A stretch of 7,644 nt of DNA from Gammaproteobacteria bacterium (lineage in GTDB: Bacteria > Pseudomonadota > Gammaproteobacteria > GRL18), in contig JAPVVU010000138.1 in NCBI GenBank assembly GCA_028571885.1, positions 1-7,644 on the forward strand, in the 5' to 3' direction. Within the stretch, counting starts at the first letter, position 1. Each line of letters starts with the position of its first letter. Positions 1 through 6,384 of the stretch are shown piece by piece. The notes below the pieces were generated by a model, which was not told the DNA's origin, ran no database searches, and worked only from the letters and a program-made list of their open reading frames with translations. Both the position numbers and the translations under genes were made by a program.

Positions 1-64
1 TATGGGTTTAAAATTTACCTATACCAGAAAAAAGATATTATCAGATAGGCCTACAAAGCAATAA
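1..64 (+). CDS. possible C-terminal tail of an upstream gene (frame uncertain)
   Basis: Two plus-strand frames are open from the window edge. One (from base 1) ends in TAG at 46-48. The other (from base 2) ends in TAA at 62-64, nine bases before the next gene's ATG. Both give a short basic, partly hydrophobic tail such as a membrane-protein C-terminus could have, but neither is recognisable. The second would fit operon-like spacing with the next gene, which lacks a clear ribosome site of its own. It is equally possible that this is non-coding leader. Confidence 0.2.
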   Translation, partial: MGLKFTYTRKKILSDRPTKQ

Positions 65-73
65 TTCATCAGT

Positions 74-826
74 ATGTTAATTAATAAATCAAAGTATTTT
101 AAATGTCTCACTTTATTGTTCATTTTTCAATGGGCTAATATGTATAGCCATGTTGCTTTTTCTGATGGTTCTTTTATCGATAAAGTTTATCATCCCTATG
201 TACAAGCTCATGAAAAAGAAATTGAATGGCGCTGGAATATTCAAAAAGACAATGGCAATAGTGATGAGGCGCGATTGAGGGATAATGCACAAAAACATCG
301 TCTAGCTTATGGACAATCATTTAATGATCGCTGGTTCGGTGAAATTTATCTTGTGGGTGAAAAAAATCGCGAACAGGAGTTCAGACTCACCGCTGTAGAA
401 ATTGAAGCACTCTGGCAAATAACAGAGCAAGGTGAATACGATGAAGATTGGGGCATGCTTTTTGAAATTGAACATGAACGTGATACGGATGTATCAGAAG
501 TCTCATCGGCTTTAATTATAGAAAGAGAATGGCGTAAATGGGTGGCCACAGCGAACCTCTATTTAATTTATGAGTGGGGTAGTAATATTGACAATGAATT
601 TGAAACAGCGATGGCACTACAAGGGCGTTACCGCTATTCAAAATCAATTGAACCGGCAATTGAATTTTATAGTAGTGATTCCAGTGAGGGCATTGGCCCG
701 GTATTATTGGGTAGTTTTAAACTCAGTGGCAGAAAAAAAATACATTGGGAGTCAGGGGTTATTTTCGGTCTTGATAATGATACGGCTGATCAGATAATTA
801 AGTTTAGGTTGGAATTCGAATTTTAA
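74..826 (+). CDS. putative secreted/outer-membrane beta-barrel protein, function unknown
   Basis: The product has 250 residues. Residues 1-30 look like a Sec signal peptide: basic start (Lys5, Lys7, Lys10), hydrophobic core around 11-20 (CLTLLFIFQW), and a likely cut after Ala-Phe-Ser at 28-30. The mature part is acidic and rich in alternating polar/aromatic stretches, for example KEIEWRW at 48-54, YLIYEW, and GRYRYSKSIEPAIEFY. It ends FRLEFEF, and a C-terminal Phe on an amphipathic strand is typical of outer-membrane barrels. No enzyme motif is visible. The ATG at 74 has no good Shine-Dalgarno; it is preferred because it gives a complete signal peptide. Known biology: C-terminal Phe guides barrel assembly by BAM. 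Inference: a small 8-12-strand barrel; a periplasmic beta-rich protein is the main alternative. The gene stands alone before a long non-coding stretch. Confidence 0.7.
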   Translation: MLINKSKYFKCLTLLFIFQWANMYSHVAFSDGSFIDKVYHPYVQAHEKEIEWRWNIQKDNGNSDEARLRDNAQKHRLAYGQSFNDRWFGEIYLVGEKNREQEFRLTAVEIEALWQITEQGEYDEDWGMLFEIEHERDTDVSEVSSALIIEREWRKWVATANLYLIYEWGSNIDNEFETAMALQGRYRYSKSIEPAIEFYSSDSSEGIGPVLLGSFKLSGRKKIHWESGVIFGLDNDTADQIIKFRLEFEF

Positions 827-840
827 GTCATTGATTGTAT

Positions 841-851
841 GTAACTATTCA
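841..851 (+). repeat. solo match to the MITE terminal repeat (possible relic)
   Basis: GTAACTATTCA is identical to the first 11 bases of the element termini at 5311 and 7493. It lies 14 bases after the stop of the barrel-like gene, so its position relative to a stop codon is the same kind as for the two clear copies. The internal conserved block of the element (the TTTTTCTGAC arm and its loop) is absent downstream. It is therefore a relic, a solo end or chance. Confidence 0.35.
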
Positions 852-1011
852 CCTTATTGTGTGCTTTTTATCTGCTTAACCGAAGCTGTCATTTGAAAAA
901 AATGGTGGGGCGTTCGAAATGTGGTGTTTTTAAAGCCAGAAGATGATCAGGAGTTATTCACCTTGCCGGGGACGCGCACGAGTCTTTTAGTTATCAAAGG
1001 TCATCCCTGTA

Positions 1012-1048
1012 GCGCTCATCCTCACCATCCATGGATGGACTTGAGCGC
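1012..1048. repeat. nested palindrome in a GC-richer patch
   Basis: A perfect 14-bp palindrome CCATCCATGGATGG (1025-1038) is enclosed by the inverted pair GCGCTCA (1012-1018) and TGAGCGC (1042-1048). The whole can fold into an imperfect hairpin. The patch is visibly richer in G and C than the AT-rich DNA on both sides. It could be a REP-like repeat or a fragment of foreign sequence. There is no second copy in this window. Confidence 0.4.
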
Positions 1049-1200
1049 CCACAGTCAGACGAACCAGCCTACCCAGCAGTCATTCCCAGATATAAAAGTA
1101 AATATTTATCCTAACAGCAGCAAAGGTGGTTAAGTTGCTATTTTAAGAAGTATGCCTTTCTGTGAAGAACTGTAATTGCTGCCATTAAACCCATGCTTGA

Positions 1201-1212
1201 TTCTGTACAGAA
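1201..1212. promoter_or_regulatory. perfect 12-bp palindrome, possible operator
   Basis: TTCTGTACAGAA is a perfect palindrome. The bases ACAGAAAGG (1207-1215) also form a 9-bp inverted pair with CCTTTCTGT at 1155-1163. The palindrome abuts the AAAGGG ribosome-site-like stretch (1211-1216) of the small open frame at 1225. Dyads of this size are typical of dimeric repressor sites, and an RNA hairpin that hides the ribosome site is another option. No regulator can be named. Confidence 0.25.
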
Positions 1213-1224
1213 AGGGTTACTGAT

Positions 1225-1296
1225 ATGTGTTTATTCTCGCGGGTAGTATTTCTCATTACTTTGCTATTCTATTTTGTGTTATACCTTAAGCTTTAA
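1225..1296 (+). CDS. possible 23-residue single-pass membrane peptide
   Basis: An ATG at 1225 opens 23 codons ending in TAA. The ribosome-site-like AAAGGG at 1211-1216 sits 8 bases upstream, a better site than several real genes here have. The product begins MCLFSR, continues with an unbroken hydrophobic run (VVFLITLLFYFVLYL, residues 7-21) and ends Lys-Leu, so it would form one transmembrane helix. Small hydrophobic proteins of this size are a known class in bacteria, but an AT-rich intergenic stretch can produce such a frame by chance. It is not recognised as any family. Confidence 0.3.
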   Translation: MCLFSRVVFLITLLFYFVLYLKL

Positions 1297-1310
1297 TTAT
1301 ACATTTGAAA

Positions 1311-1339
1311 TTGAAAAAGGCCGTAAAGAAGCTTAAAAT
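1311..1339 (+). promoter_or_regulatory. sigma-70-type promoter for the crcB cluster
   Basis: The -35 box TTGAAA (1311-1316, five of six consensus bases) and the -10 box TAAAAT (1334-1339, five of six) are separated by exactly 17 bases. A second TTGAAA lies directly upstream at 1305-1310. Transcription would start near 1346, about 25 bases before the crcB start codon, leaving a short leader with the AAGGA ribosome site at 1360-1364. The site is positioned to drive crcB, the DUF190 gene, serS and recJ. Confidence 0.55.
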
Positions 1340-1370
1340 GATGCACTTTAATGTGAGCTAAGGAATAGTT

Positions 1371-1745
1371 TTGGGCGAATTTGGTGCAATTGCAGCAGGC
1401 GGTGCATTAGGTGCTATTATGCGCTTCTGGGTTTCTGGTGGTATTTATGCCTGGTTAGGACGTGATTTTCCTTATGGTACTCTGAGTGTTAATTTAATCG
1501 GCTCATTTTTTATCGGTATTGCCTTTATCTTGCTGACTGAGCGTTTGACATTTGGTGCTGAGGTCAGGGCTTTTATACTGATTGGTTTTTTGGGTGCTTT
1601 TACAACTTTTTCAACTTTTTCTCTGGAAACGCTAATTCTTTTACAGGAAGGTCTTCTGATAAAGGCAGCCGGAAATATTTTATTAAGTGTCTTTCTTTGT
1701 ATTATAGCTACCTGGAGCGGGATTATTTTGGCCCGATCGCTTTAG
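1371..1745 (+). CDS. crcB: fluoride ion channel CrcB/Fluc
   Basis: This 124-residue protein has the standard length for a single-domain Fluc channel. It works as a dual-topology dimer that lets fluoride leave the cytoplasm. The family signatures are clear: GGALGAIMRF at 10-19, GTLSVNLIGSF at 36-46 with Asn41, and GFLGAFTTFSTFSLE at 72-86. The latter contains Phe80 and Phe83, the phenylalanines that line the pore, and the break in helix 3 that holds the structural sodium ion. Four hydrophobic segments are visible. The start is TTG, supported by AAGGA at 1360-1364 six bases upstream and by alignment of the first conserved helix; no ATG fits. It is the first gene of a cluster with a DUF190 gene, serS and recJ. 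crcB beside serS is also known in pseudomonads. Confidence 0.95.
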   Translation: MGEFGAIAAGGALGAIMRFWVSGGIYAWLGRDFPYGTLSVNLIGSFFIGIAFILLTERLTFGAEVRAFILIGFLGAFTTFSTFSLETLILLQEGLLIKAAGNILLSVFLCIIATWSGIILARSL

Positions 1746-1824
1746 GTTTTCATTATCAGTAGTTCTAGTTATGTCTTACTGCATATTATCCTGTACGATC
1801 TTCTATCCAATTAGCGGAAAACAA

Positions 1825-2154
1825 ATGGAAAATCAAATTAAAAAACAATCTGTTACATTAGTGAGAGTTTATACCGATGATAATAATGGGCATATTAGTA
1901 CGATGCTGGAACAACTTCATAAACGGGGTGATGTGATTGGCACGACAATTTTTCGAGGCATCGCAGGCTTTGGTGATCAGGGACATATTCACCAGAGTAG
2001 TTTATTAGATTTATCGGGGCATTTACCTGTTGTTGTTGAGTTTTATCACAAAAGTGAAAAATCTGAAGAATTAATTAATTTTGTACATGAACAGATTAAT
2101 AATGCCCATATTATCAGTTGGGAAGTGAATCTTTCATTTGAACATTTAGACTAG
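1825..2154 (+). CDS. DUF190 family PII-like protein
   Basis: The product has 109 residues and the DUF190 pattern: an N-terminal strand (VTLVRVYTDD, 10-19), a helix with HKRGDVIGTTIFRGIAGFG (32-50), GHIHQSS (53-59) and LSGHLPVVVEF (63-73). Family members adopt a PII-like ferredoxin fold and often sit beside or are fused to CrcB, so a link to fluoride handling is likely, though the ligand is unknown. An ATG at 1771 would add 18 residues (MSYCILSC...) that look unlike the family and lacks a ribosome site. The ATG at 1825 follows GCGGAAA and gives the usual family length, so it is preferred. The gene lies 79 bases after crcB and 14 before serS. Its TAG stop overlaps the AGGA at 2153-2156 that may help serS start. 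Confidence 0.85.
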   Translation: MENQIKKQSVTLVRVYTDDNNGHISTMLEQLHKRGDVIGTTIFRGIAGFGDQGHIHQSSLLDLSGHLPVVVEFYHKSEKSEELINFVHEQINNAHIISWEVNLSFEHLD

Positions 2155-2168
2155 GAATAATAAGAACC

Positions 2169-3488
2169 ATGCTGGATCCAAAATTTTTAAGAAATAACCT
2201 TGATTCTGTTGCTGCACAGCTGGCACGTCGTGGTTTTACGCTGGATACTGAAAAATTAACTGACCTGGAAGCAGAACGTAAAGTCTTGCAGGCCAGGACA
2301 CAGGAGTTACAGGCTGAGCGAAAAAGTAAGTCAAAAGAAATTGGTCTTGCTAAAAAAAATGGTCAGGATGCCAGTGAAATTCTTTCAGCAGTGGCAAAAT
2401 TTGGCGATGAATTAAAAGCAGCAGAAGTTCGACTTAAAGAACTTCAGGATGAAACCCACGCGTTGCTGATGACTCTTCCCAATGTACCGCATGAAACTAC
2501 ACCAAGCGGCAAAGATGAAGATGAAAATGTTGAACTTCGCTGCTGGGGTGATATCCCTGCATTTGACTTTGCAGTGAAAGACCACGTTGATCTGGGTGCT
2601 GAACTGGGTGATGGCTGGAATGGCAAGGGCGGATTACTGGATTTTGAAATCGCTGCTAAATTATCCGGTTCTCGTTTCAGCACACTAAAAGGTCCCCTTG
2701 CCAGGATGCATCGGGCCCTGATTCAGCTGATGTTAAATATTCATACTGAAGAGCATGGCTATAGTGAAAATTATGTACCTTATCTGGTAAGACCTGATGC
2801 CCTTAGAGGCACAGGACAGTTACCCAAATTCAAAGAGGATTTGTTTGGAGTTGAGGCAGATGAGGAAGCCATTGCTGCTGACAAACAACTTCATTTGATC
2901 CCGACAGCTGAAGTGCCAGTGACTAATATGGTTAGGGAATCAATTCTCGAAGAAAGTGAGTTGCCGTTGCGTTTAACTGCCCATACGCCTTGTTTTCGCT
3001 CTGAAGCGGGGGCTTATGGTAAAGATGTTCGCGGTTTGATCCGTCAGCATCAGTTTGAAAAAGTCGAACTGGTACAAATTGTTAAACCGGAGGATTCATT
3101 GTCTGCACTGGACGAATTATTAGGCCATGCAGAAAAAATTCTGCAATTATTAAATTTACCTTATCGTGTTGTGGCATTATGCACCGGAGATATTGGTTTT
3201 TCAGCAACCAAGACATTTGATATTGAAGTTTGGGTACCGGCACAACAAACCTATCGTGAAATCTCATCTTGCAGTAATTTTGGTGATTTTCAGGCACGCC
3301 GTATGATGGCTCGCTGGCGTAATAAAGAAACAGGTAAACCTGAGCTGGTACACACAGTAAATGGTTCTGGTCTGGCCGTTGGTCGAACTTTGGTGGCGAT
3401 TGTTGAAAATTATCAGCAGGCTGATGGCTCTATCAAAGTACCCGAAGTGCTAATCCCTTATATGGGCGGTCTGGAAGTGATTCGTTAG
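2169..3488 (+). CDS. serS: seryl-tRNA synthetase
   Basis: This class II synthetase charges tRNA-Ser (and tRNA-Sec) with serine in the cytoplasm. It has 439 residues, slightly longer than the usual 425-430. The N-terminal arm (about 28-100) is a Lys/Glu/Gln-rich antiparallel coiled coil that grips the long variable arm of the tRNA. The catalytic domain shows LIPTAEVP (243-250, serine pocket), motif 2 CFRSEAG...GLIRQHQFEKVEL (275-301), EISSCSNFGDFQARR (364-378) and motif 3 NGSGLAVGRTLVAIVENYQ (398-416). A small acidic/Ala-rich insertion near 228-240 (VEADEEAIAADKQ) precedes the serine pocket and explains much of the extra length. All key motifs are intact. The ATG at 2169 gives the expected MLDPKFLRNN start. 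Its stop TAG shares one base with the recJ GTG start, suggesting translational coupling. Confidence 0.98.
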   Translation: MLDPKFLRNNLDSVAAQLARRGFTLDTEKLTDLEAERKVLQARTQELQAERKSKSKEIGLAKKNGQDASEILSAVAKFGDELKAAEVRLKELQDETHALLMTLPNVPHETTPSGKDEDENVELRCWGDIPAFDFAVKDHVDLGAELGDGWNGKGGLLDFEIAAKLSGSRFSTLKGPLARMHRALIQLMLNIHTEEHGYSENYVPYLVRPDALRGTGQLPKFKEDLFGVEADEEAIAADKQLHLIPTAEVPVTNMVRESILEESELPLRLTAHTPCFRSEAGAYGKDVRGLIRQHQFEKVELVQIVKPEDSLSALDELLGHAEKILQLLNLPYRVVALCTGDIGFSATKTFDIEVWVPAQQTYREISSCSNFGDFQARRMMARWRNKETGKPELVHTVNGSGLAVGRTLVAIVENYQQADGSIKVPEVLIPYMGGLEVIR

Positions 3489-5308
3489 TGATACCCAAAA
3501 TCTTATCACGTAGCTCTCATATTGATGAGACTATGCTGACACAATTTGCTCAAACTCTTTCCTTGTCTCCTTTACAGGCGCGAATTGTGGCAAATCGAGT
3601 CGGCTTGTCTAATTACTTGTCAAATAAAGAATTGAATAAAGAGCAAAGCTCTTACCAGCAACTTTCAGAGATTGTTCATACGTCATTAAAAAACATTGCA
3701 CCGCCTAATTTATTAAAAGACAGTGACCGGGCGGTTAAGCGAATTGCTCAGGCAATTAATAACGATGAAATTATTGGTCTATTGACTGATTATGATGTAG
3801 ACGGCATTACTTCTCATGCTATTTTAATGCATTCTTTACGGGATTTTTTTGGTGTTGCTGATAATAAAATTCAGCATCTTATCGGCCACCGAATTGATGA
3901 TGGTTATGGTATTAGTCAGGGCCTGGTTAACCGCATTCTTGATCAGAAAGTCTTACCCGATTTAATCATTACCGCAGATTGCGGTTCATCTGATGAATTA
4001 CAGATTAAGCAGCTTAAGGCACAGAATATTGATGTGATTGTCACTGATCATCATGCAATTCCTCAGGAAGGAGTTCCTCAATCTGCACTGGCCACTATTA
4101 ATCCCACTCGTGATGATTGCGCTTATCCCGATAATACTATCGCTGGTTGTATGGTCAGCTGGTTATTAATGAGTCAGCTTCGTACAGAACTCATTGCTTC
4201 TGAAATTATATCTGCAGATACGCCTAAACTCTCTGGTTTATTAGATTTTGTTGCTTTGGGCACAGTTGCTGATGCGGTGTCTTTGAGTAGTCCTGTTAAT
4301 AGGGCGGTTGTTAATGTTGGTCTGAAAGTCATGAATCAATTGCAGCGACCCAGTTGGCAGGCTATAAAGAAAATGCTGGATCGAGATTTTCAGATCTTTA
4401 CTGCTGAAGATTTAGGGTTTCAACTTGGTCCGAGGATTAATGCCCGAAGTAGAATGTCTGATCCTTATATGGCCCTGCATTATTTGTCCGCAGCAACATT
4501 GCAGGAATCTATGCACTATCTTTTAGAACTGGATAAGGACAACCAGACGCGCAAAGAAACTGAAAAAGACATGCTCGAAATTGCTTATGAGCTGGCTAAG
4601 AAACAATTAACGACACAAAAATGGTCTTTGGTGATTTATCATAAAAAATTTCATGCGGGTGTACAGGGGATTGTAGCATCACGTTTAATGGAAAAATTTG
4701 GGCGACCAGTGATTATTTTAAGCCCTACCAATGATTCAGCCAAATTGACAGGATCTGCCCGCACCATTCCTGGCGTTCACATTAGAGATGCTATTGAACA
4801 GGTTGCCAATGAATGTCCTGACATTATTTTGGGTTTTGGCGGTCATAAAGGGGCTGCTGGTCTGAAACTCAGCAGTCAAGCCGTTGATGAATTTAAATTA
4901 TTATTTGATAAATCTGTTGAGCGGCAATTGACCGCTGGCGATGATCTTAGACCCATTATTTATACGGATGGTGAGTTAGCAGAAAGTGAGTTAAGTTTTC
5001 AGACTATTGCAGAATTAAAGCACCTTGAACCTTATGGTCGTGAATTTGAAGTGCCAGTCTTTGAGGGTGATTTCAAAGTGCAGAGTATCCGCGTGATTGG
5101 CTCAGAGGGTAATCATTTAATGATTCAGCTGGCCACAGATGCCCATTCATTCAGAGCCGTCTGGTTCCGTGCTTTAGAAAAAAAGAATGATCCTTTTCCT
5201 TTTGCAGATGGCCAGTTTATTCATGCGGTCTATCAACTCAAAGAAAACTATTATCGGGGAAATTTTTCTATACAATTGCACATTATTTATGCTAGTTTGA
5301 AAAAATAG
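3488..5308 (+). CDS. recJ: RecJ-type single-stranded-DNA 5'-3' exonuclease (divergent)
   Basis: The protein has 606 residues against about 577 in E. coli. It carries the DHH/DHHA1 set that binds two manganese ions: DYDVDG (101-106), ADCGSS (163-168), DHH (187-189) and ALGTVAD ending at Asp262. Next come GPRINARSR (314-322), the DHHA1 parts FHAGVQGIVASRL (388-400), GSARTIPG (422-429) and GFGGHKGAAG (449-458), and a C-terminal OB-like domain (about 490-606). Several motifs depart from the common forms: ADCGSS for VDNGIS, and NARSR for NAAGR. RecJ degrades single strands in recombination and mismatch repair. The GTG start at 3488 is chosen because residues 1-15 (KILSRSSHIDET) resemble the E. coli N-terminus; ATG at 3533 is the alternative. 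Proximity to prfB supports orthology with classical recJ, though a DHH paralog is not excluded. Confidence 0.88.
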   Translation: MIPKILSRSSHIDETMLTQFAQTLSLSPLQARIVANRVGLSNYLSNKELNKEQSSYQQLSEIVHTSLKNIAPPNLLKDSDRAVKRIAQAINNDEIIGLLTDYDVDGITSHAILMHSLRDFFGVADNKIQHLIGHRIDDGYGISQGLVNRILDQKVLPDLIITADCGSSDELQIKQLKAQNIDVIVTDHHAIPQEGVPQSALATINPTRDDCAYPDNTIAGCMVSWLLMSQLRTELIASEIISADTPKLSGLLDFVALGTVADAVSLSSPVNRAVVNVGLKVMNQLQRPSWQAIKKMLDRDFQIFTAEDLGFQLGPRINARSRMSDPYMALHYLSAATLQESMHYLLELDKDNQTRKETEKDMLEIAYELAKKQLTTQKWSLVIYHKKFHAGVQGIVASRLMEKFGRPVIILSPTNDSAKLTGSARTIPGVHIRDAIEQVANECPDIILGFGGHKGAAGLKLSSQAVDEFKLLFDKSVERQLTAGDDLRPIIYTDGELAESELSFQTIAELKHLEPYGREFEVPVFEGDFKVQSIRVIGSEGNHLMIQLATDAHSFRAVWFRALEKKNDPFPFADGQFIHAVYQLKENYYRGNFSIQLHIIYASLKK

Positions 5309-5310
5309 CT
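5303..5310 (+). repeat. left target-site duplication of MITE copy 1
   Basis: AAATAGCT directly abuts the left terminal repeat and is repeated exactly at 5472-5479. It includes the recJ stop codon TAG (5306-5308), so insertion duplicated the stop without altering the protein. Confidence 0.85.
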
Positions 5311-5471
5311 GTAACTATTCAGCGTGTATTTATTAATTATCCGTGTAAAGCCTATGGTCACTCATTTTTCTGACTTTGCTTTCTGTTATGAGAACTCACT
5401 TCGTTCAGACAATCAAAGTCAGAAAAATAAGCAACCACAGGCTTTTTGTAAATAATATGCTGAATAGTTAC
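5311..5471 (-). mobile_element. MITE-like inverted-repeat element, copy 1 (161 bp, complete)
   Basis: The element starts GTAACTATTCAGC and ends with the exact reverse complement GCTGAATAGTTAC. It has no coding capacity. Inner arms TTTTTCTGACTTTG (5365-5378) and CAAAGTCAGAAAAA (5414-5427) match perfectly around a 35-base loop; the middle parts of the arms have drifted and the right arm is about ten bases shorter. Loop orientation is opposite to copy 2. The 8-bp duplication (5303-5310 and 5472-5479) shows it arrived by transposition. GTAA ends with 8-bp duplications are known features of the IS66 family, so mobilisation by an IS66-type transposase is a reasonable guess; no transposase is present here. 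It lies between the converging ends of recJ and the minus-strand gene. Confidence 0.88.
5365..5427. terminator. hairpin of MITE copy 1, possible two-way terminator
   Basis: The 14-bp perfect inner stem (5365-5378 with 5414-5427) lies in the convergent gap between recJ and the minus-strand gene. It has runs of T on the outer side when read from either strand. The 35-base loop is long for a classical intrinsic terminator, so termination is inferred from position and pairing only. Confidence 0.3.
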
Positions 5472-5479
5472 AAATAGCT
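5472..5479 (+). repeat. right target-site duplication of MITE copy 1
   Basis: AAATAGCT follows the right terminal repeat directly and is identical to 5303-5310. Confidence 0.85.
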
Positions 5480-5541
5480 TACTATTAACTCTCACTGCTG
5501 ACTAAAGGCATGCTCAGATGCTGATTGCTGCTAATATGTTT

Positions 5542-6108
5542 CTAGAATAATTCAATATTGTCCTCATCAGATTCATTTTTAGCCATTATTTCCTGATTAA
5601 ATTCGGTGAGAGCTTCTTCTATCGGAATACCGGAAAGTACTTTATCAAACATTCTCCGTTCTTCTTCCATAGTATATTTACTTCGTATGGATTGTTGCAG
5701 GGCTTGCCACTCCGGAGGGGAATAAAGCCTTGCAGGATTTGCGATTAGTGCTGTTAATGATGATAAACTTTGACTGACATGGTCAAGTCTTTGAGTCAAT
5801 TTATCATAAAACTGGAAAGCAATAATTGCTGACTGAACTTTATCAAGGGCGGTTGTTGCAGAACCTTGAATAATAAGCTTTGTTTTTTCAATATCATTAT
5901 CATCCATTTGATTAATAGATGTTTGAATATCACTTAGATTTGTTGCCAGGGCTGTGAATGAACTGGCTAAGGTCTCAACTGATGCATTACCTTCATTCAT
6001 TGACTGGTCAATTTGAGCAATCGATAGATTGAGCATTAAAATGGTCTCTTTTAACTGGCTCCAATCTAAATCAGGATTTAATGATGTTGAACCTGTAGAA
6101 GTACTCAT
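5542..6108 (-). CDS. helical protein with CheZ-like motif, function unknown
   Basis: The 188-residue product is predicted almost wholly helical and soluble, without signal peptide or membrane segment. Residues 17-120 look like long coiled-coil helices. The stretch AFQFYDKLTQRLDHV (97-111) resembles the CheZ active-site helix (AQDFQDLTGQVIKRV): Phe100, Asp102 and Gln106 line up with its Phe and with catalytic Asp143 and Gln147, keeping the D-x-x-x-Q spacing. The C-terminus is acidic and ends ELF, which recalls the CheY-binding tail of CheZ (...LLxSLGF). CheZ dephosphorylates CheY-P; such a role here is inference, and other chemotaxis-like helical bundles carry similar motifs. The start at 6108 is chosen because AAGGA (6114-6118, minus strand) sits five bases upstream; a TTG at 6123 would add five residues and bury that site. 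It is divergent from prfB and convergent with recJ. Confidence 0.75.
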   Translation of the reverse strand: MSTSTGSTSLNPDLDWSQLKETILMLNLSIAQIDQSMNEGNASVETLASSFTALATNLSDIQTSINQMDDNDIEKTKLIIQGSATTALDKVQSAIIAFQFYDKLTQRLDHVSQSLSSLTALIANPARLYSPPEWQALQQSIRSKYTMEEERRMFDKVLSGIPIEEALTEFNQEIMAKNESDEDNIELF

Positions 6109-6113
6109 ATTGT

Positions 6114-6118
6114 TCCTT
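6114..6118 (-). promoter_or_regulatory. ribosome binding site that fixes the start of the CheZ-like gene
   Basis: On the minus strand AAGGA lies five bases before the ATG at 6108. It falls inside the reading frame if translation began at the upstream TTG (6123), which favours the ATG. Confidence 0.7.
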
Positions 6119-6384
6119 TTCAATTTTTATAGAGAGGGAAAAAAAAGAATATCCCCGCCTTTAAATAATGTTTTTAAGTATAGATGTAAAATAAAGAAAT
6201 ACAGACAATATGTTGAAAAATGACTTTTTTTTTAGAAATTAGGCTTTTGATCCAAAAAGACCTAAGAAATAGTCTCATTCTGGTGTAAAATAACTGGTTT
6301 TTAAACATCTTTAGGATCATGATGGTCCTTTAGTAAACTTTTATTTATAACTTTTTACCTAAATAAGGTCTTCAGGCATAAAAC

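Larger units (their letters stand above)
827..1370. other. 544-base intergenic stretch with no recognised gene
   Basis: This interval separates the barrel-like gene from crcB. From left to right it holds an 11-base match to the mobile-element terminus (841-851), a GC-richer patch at about 960-1085 with nested palindromes, a pair of inverted repeats (1155-1163 with 1207-1215), a possible 23-codon membrane peptide (1225-1296) and a promoter (1311-1339). A GTG-started open frame at 921-1133 has no ribosome site and an unconvincing Pro/His/Ser-rich product, so it is not called. The conserved sequence blocks of the fluoride riboswitch that often precedes crcB are not visible. Confidence 0.6.

Noticed and set aside
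846..964. Direct repeat TATTCACCTT at 846-855 and 955-964
   Set aside because: Ten AT-rich bases with no further similarity around them; likely chance.
921..1133. 70-codon GTG-started open frame
   Set aside because: No ribosome site, a low-complexity Pro/His/Ser/Gln-rich product with no recognisable domain, and it overlaps the palindromic patch.
1363..1372. GAATAGTT as the right end of an old element starting at 841
   Set aside because: Only eight bases match, the flanks show no duplication (GATTGTAT against GGGCGAAT), and the bases overlap the crcB ribosome site and start.
1771..1824. Upstream ATG for the DUF190 gene
   Set aside because: The 18 extra residues are unlike the family and lack a ribosome site; the ATG at 1825 has both expected length and a GGA-containing site.
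2444..2683. Minus-strand open frame inside serS
   Set aside because: Shadow of the serS reading frame; no independent support.
6109..6123. TTG start five codons upstream for the CheZ-like gene
   Set aside because: Its codons contain the AAGGA ribosome site that serves the ATG at 6108.
6029..6223. Plus-strand open frame across the start of the CheZ-like gene
   Set aside because: Antisense to a better-supported gene, no ribosome site, and a Lys/Ile/Phe-rich product typical of AT-rich noise.
6313..6329. Imperfect dyad AGGATCATGATGGTCCT upstream of prfB
   Set aside because: Only about six pairs with a wobble and no T run; too weak for a terminator or named operator.
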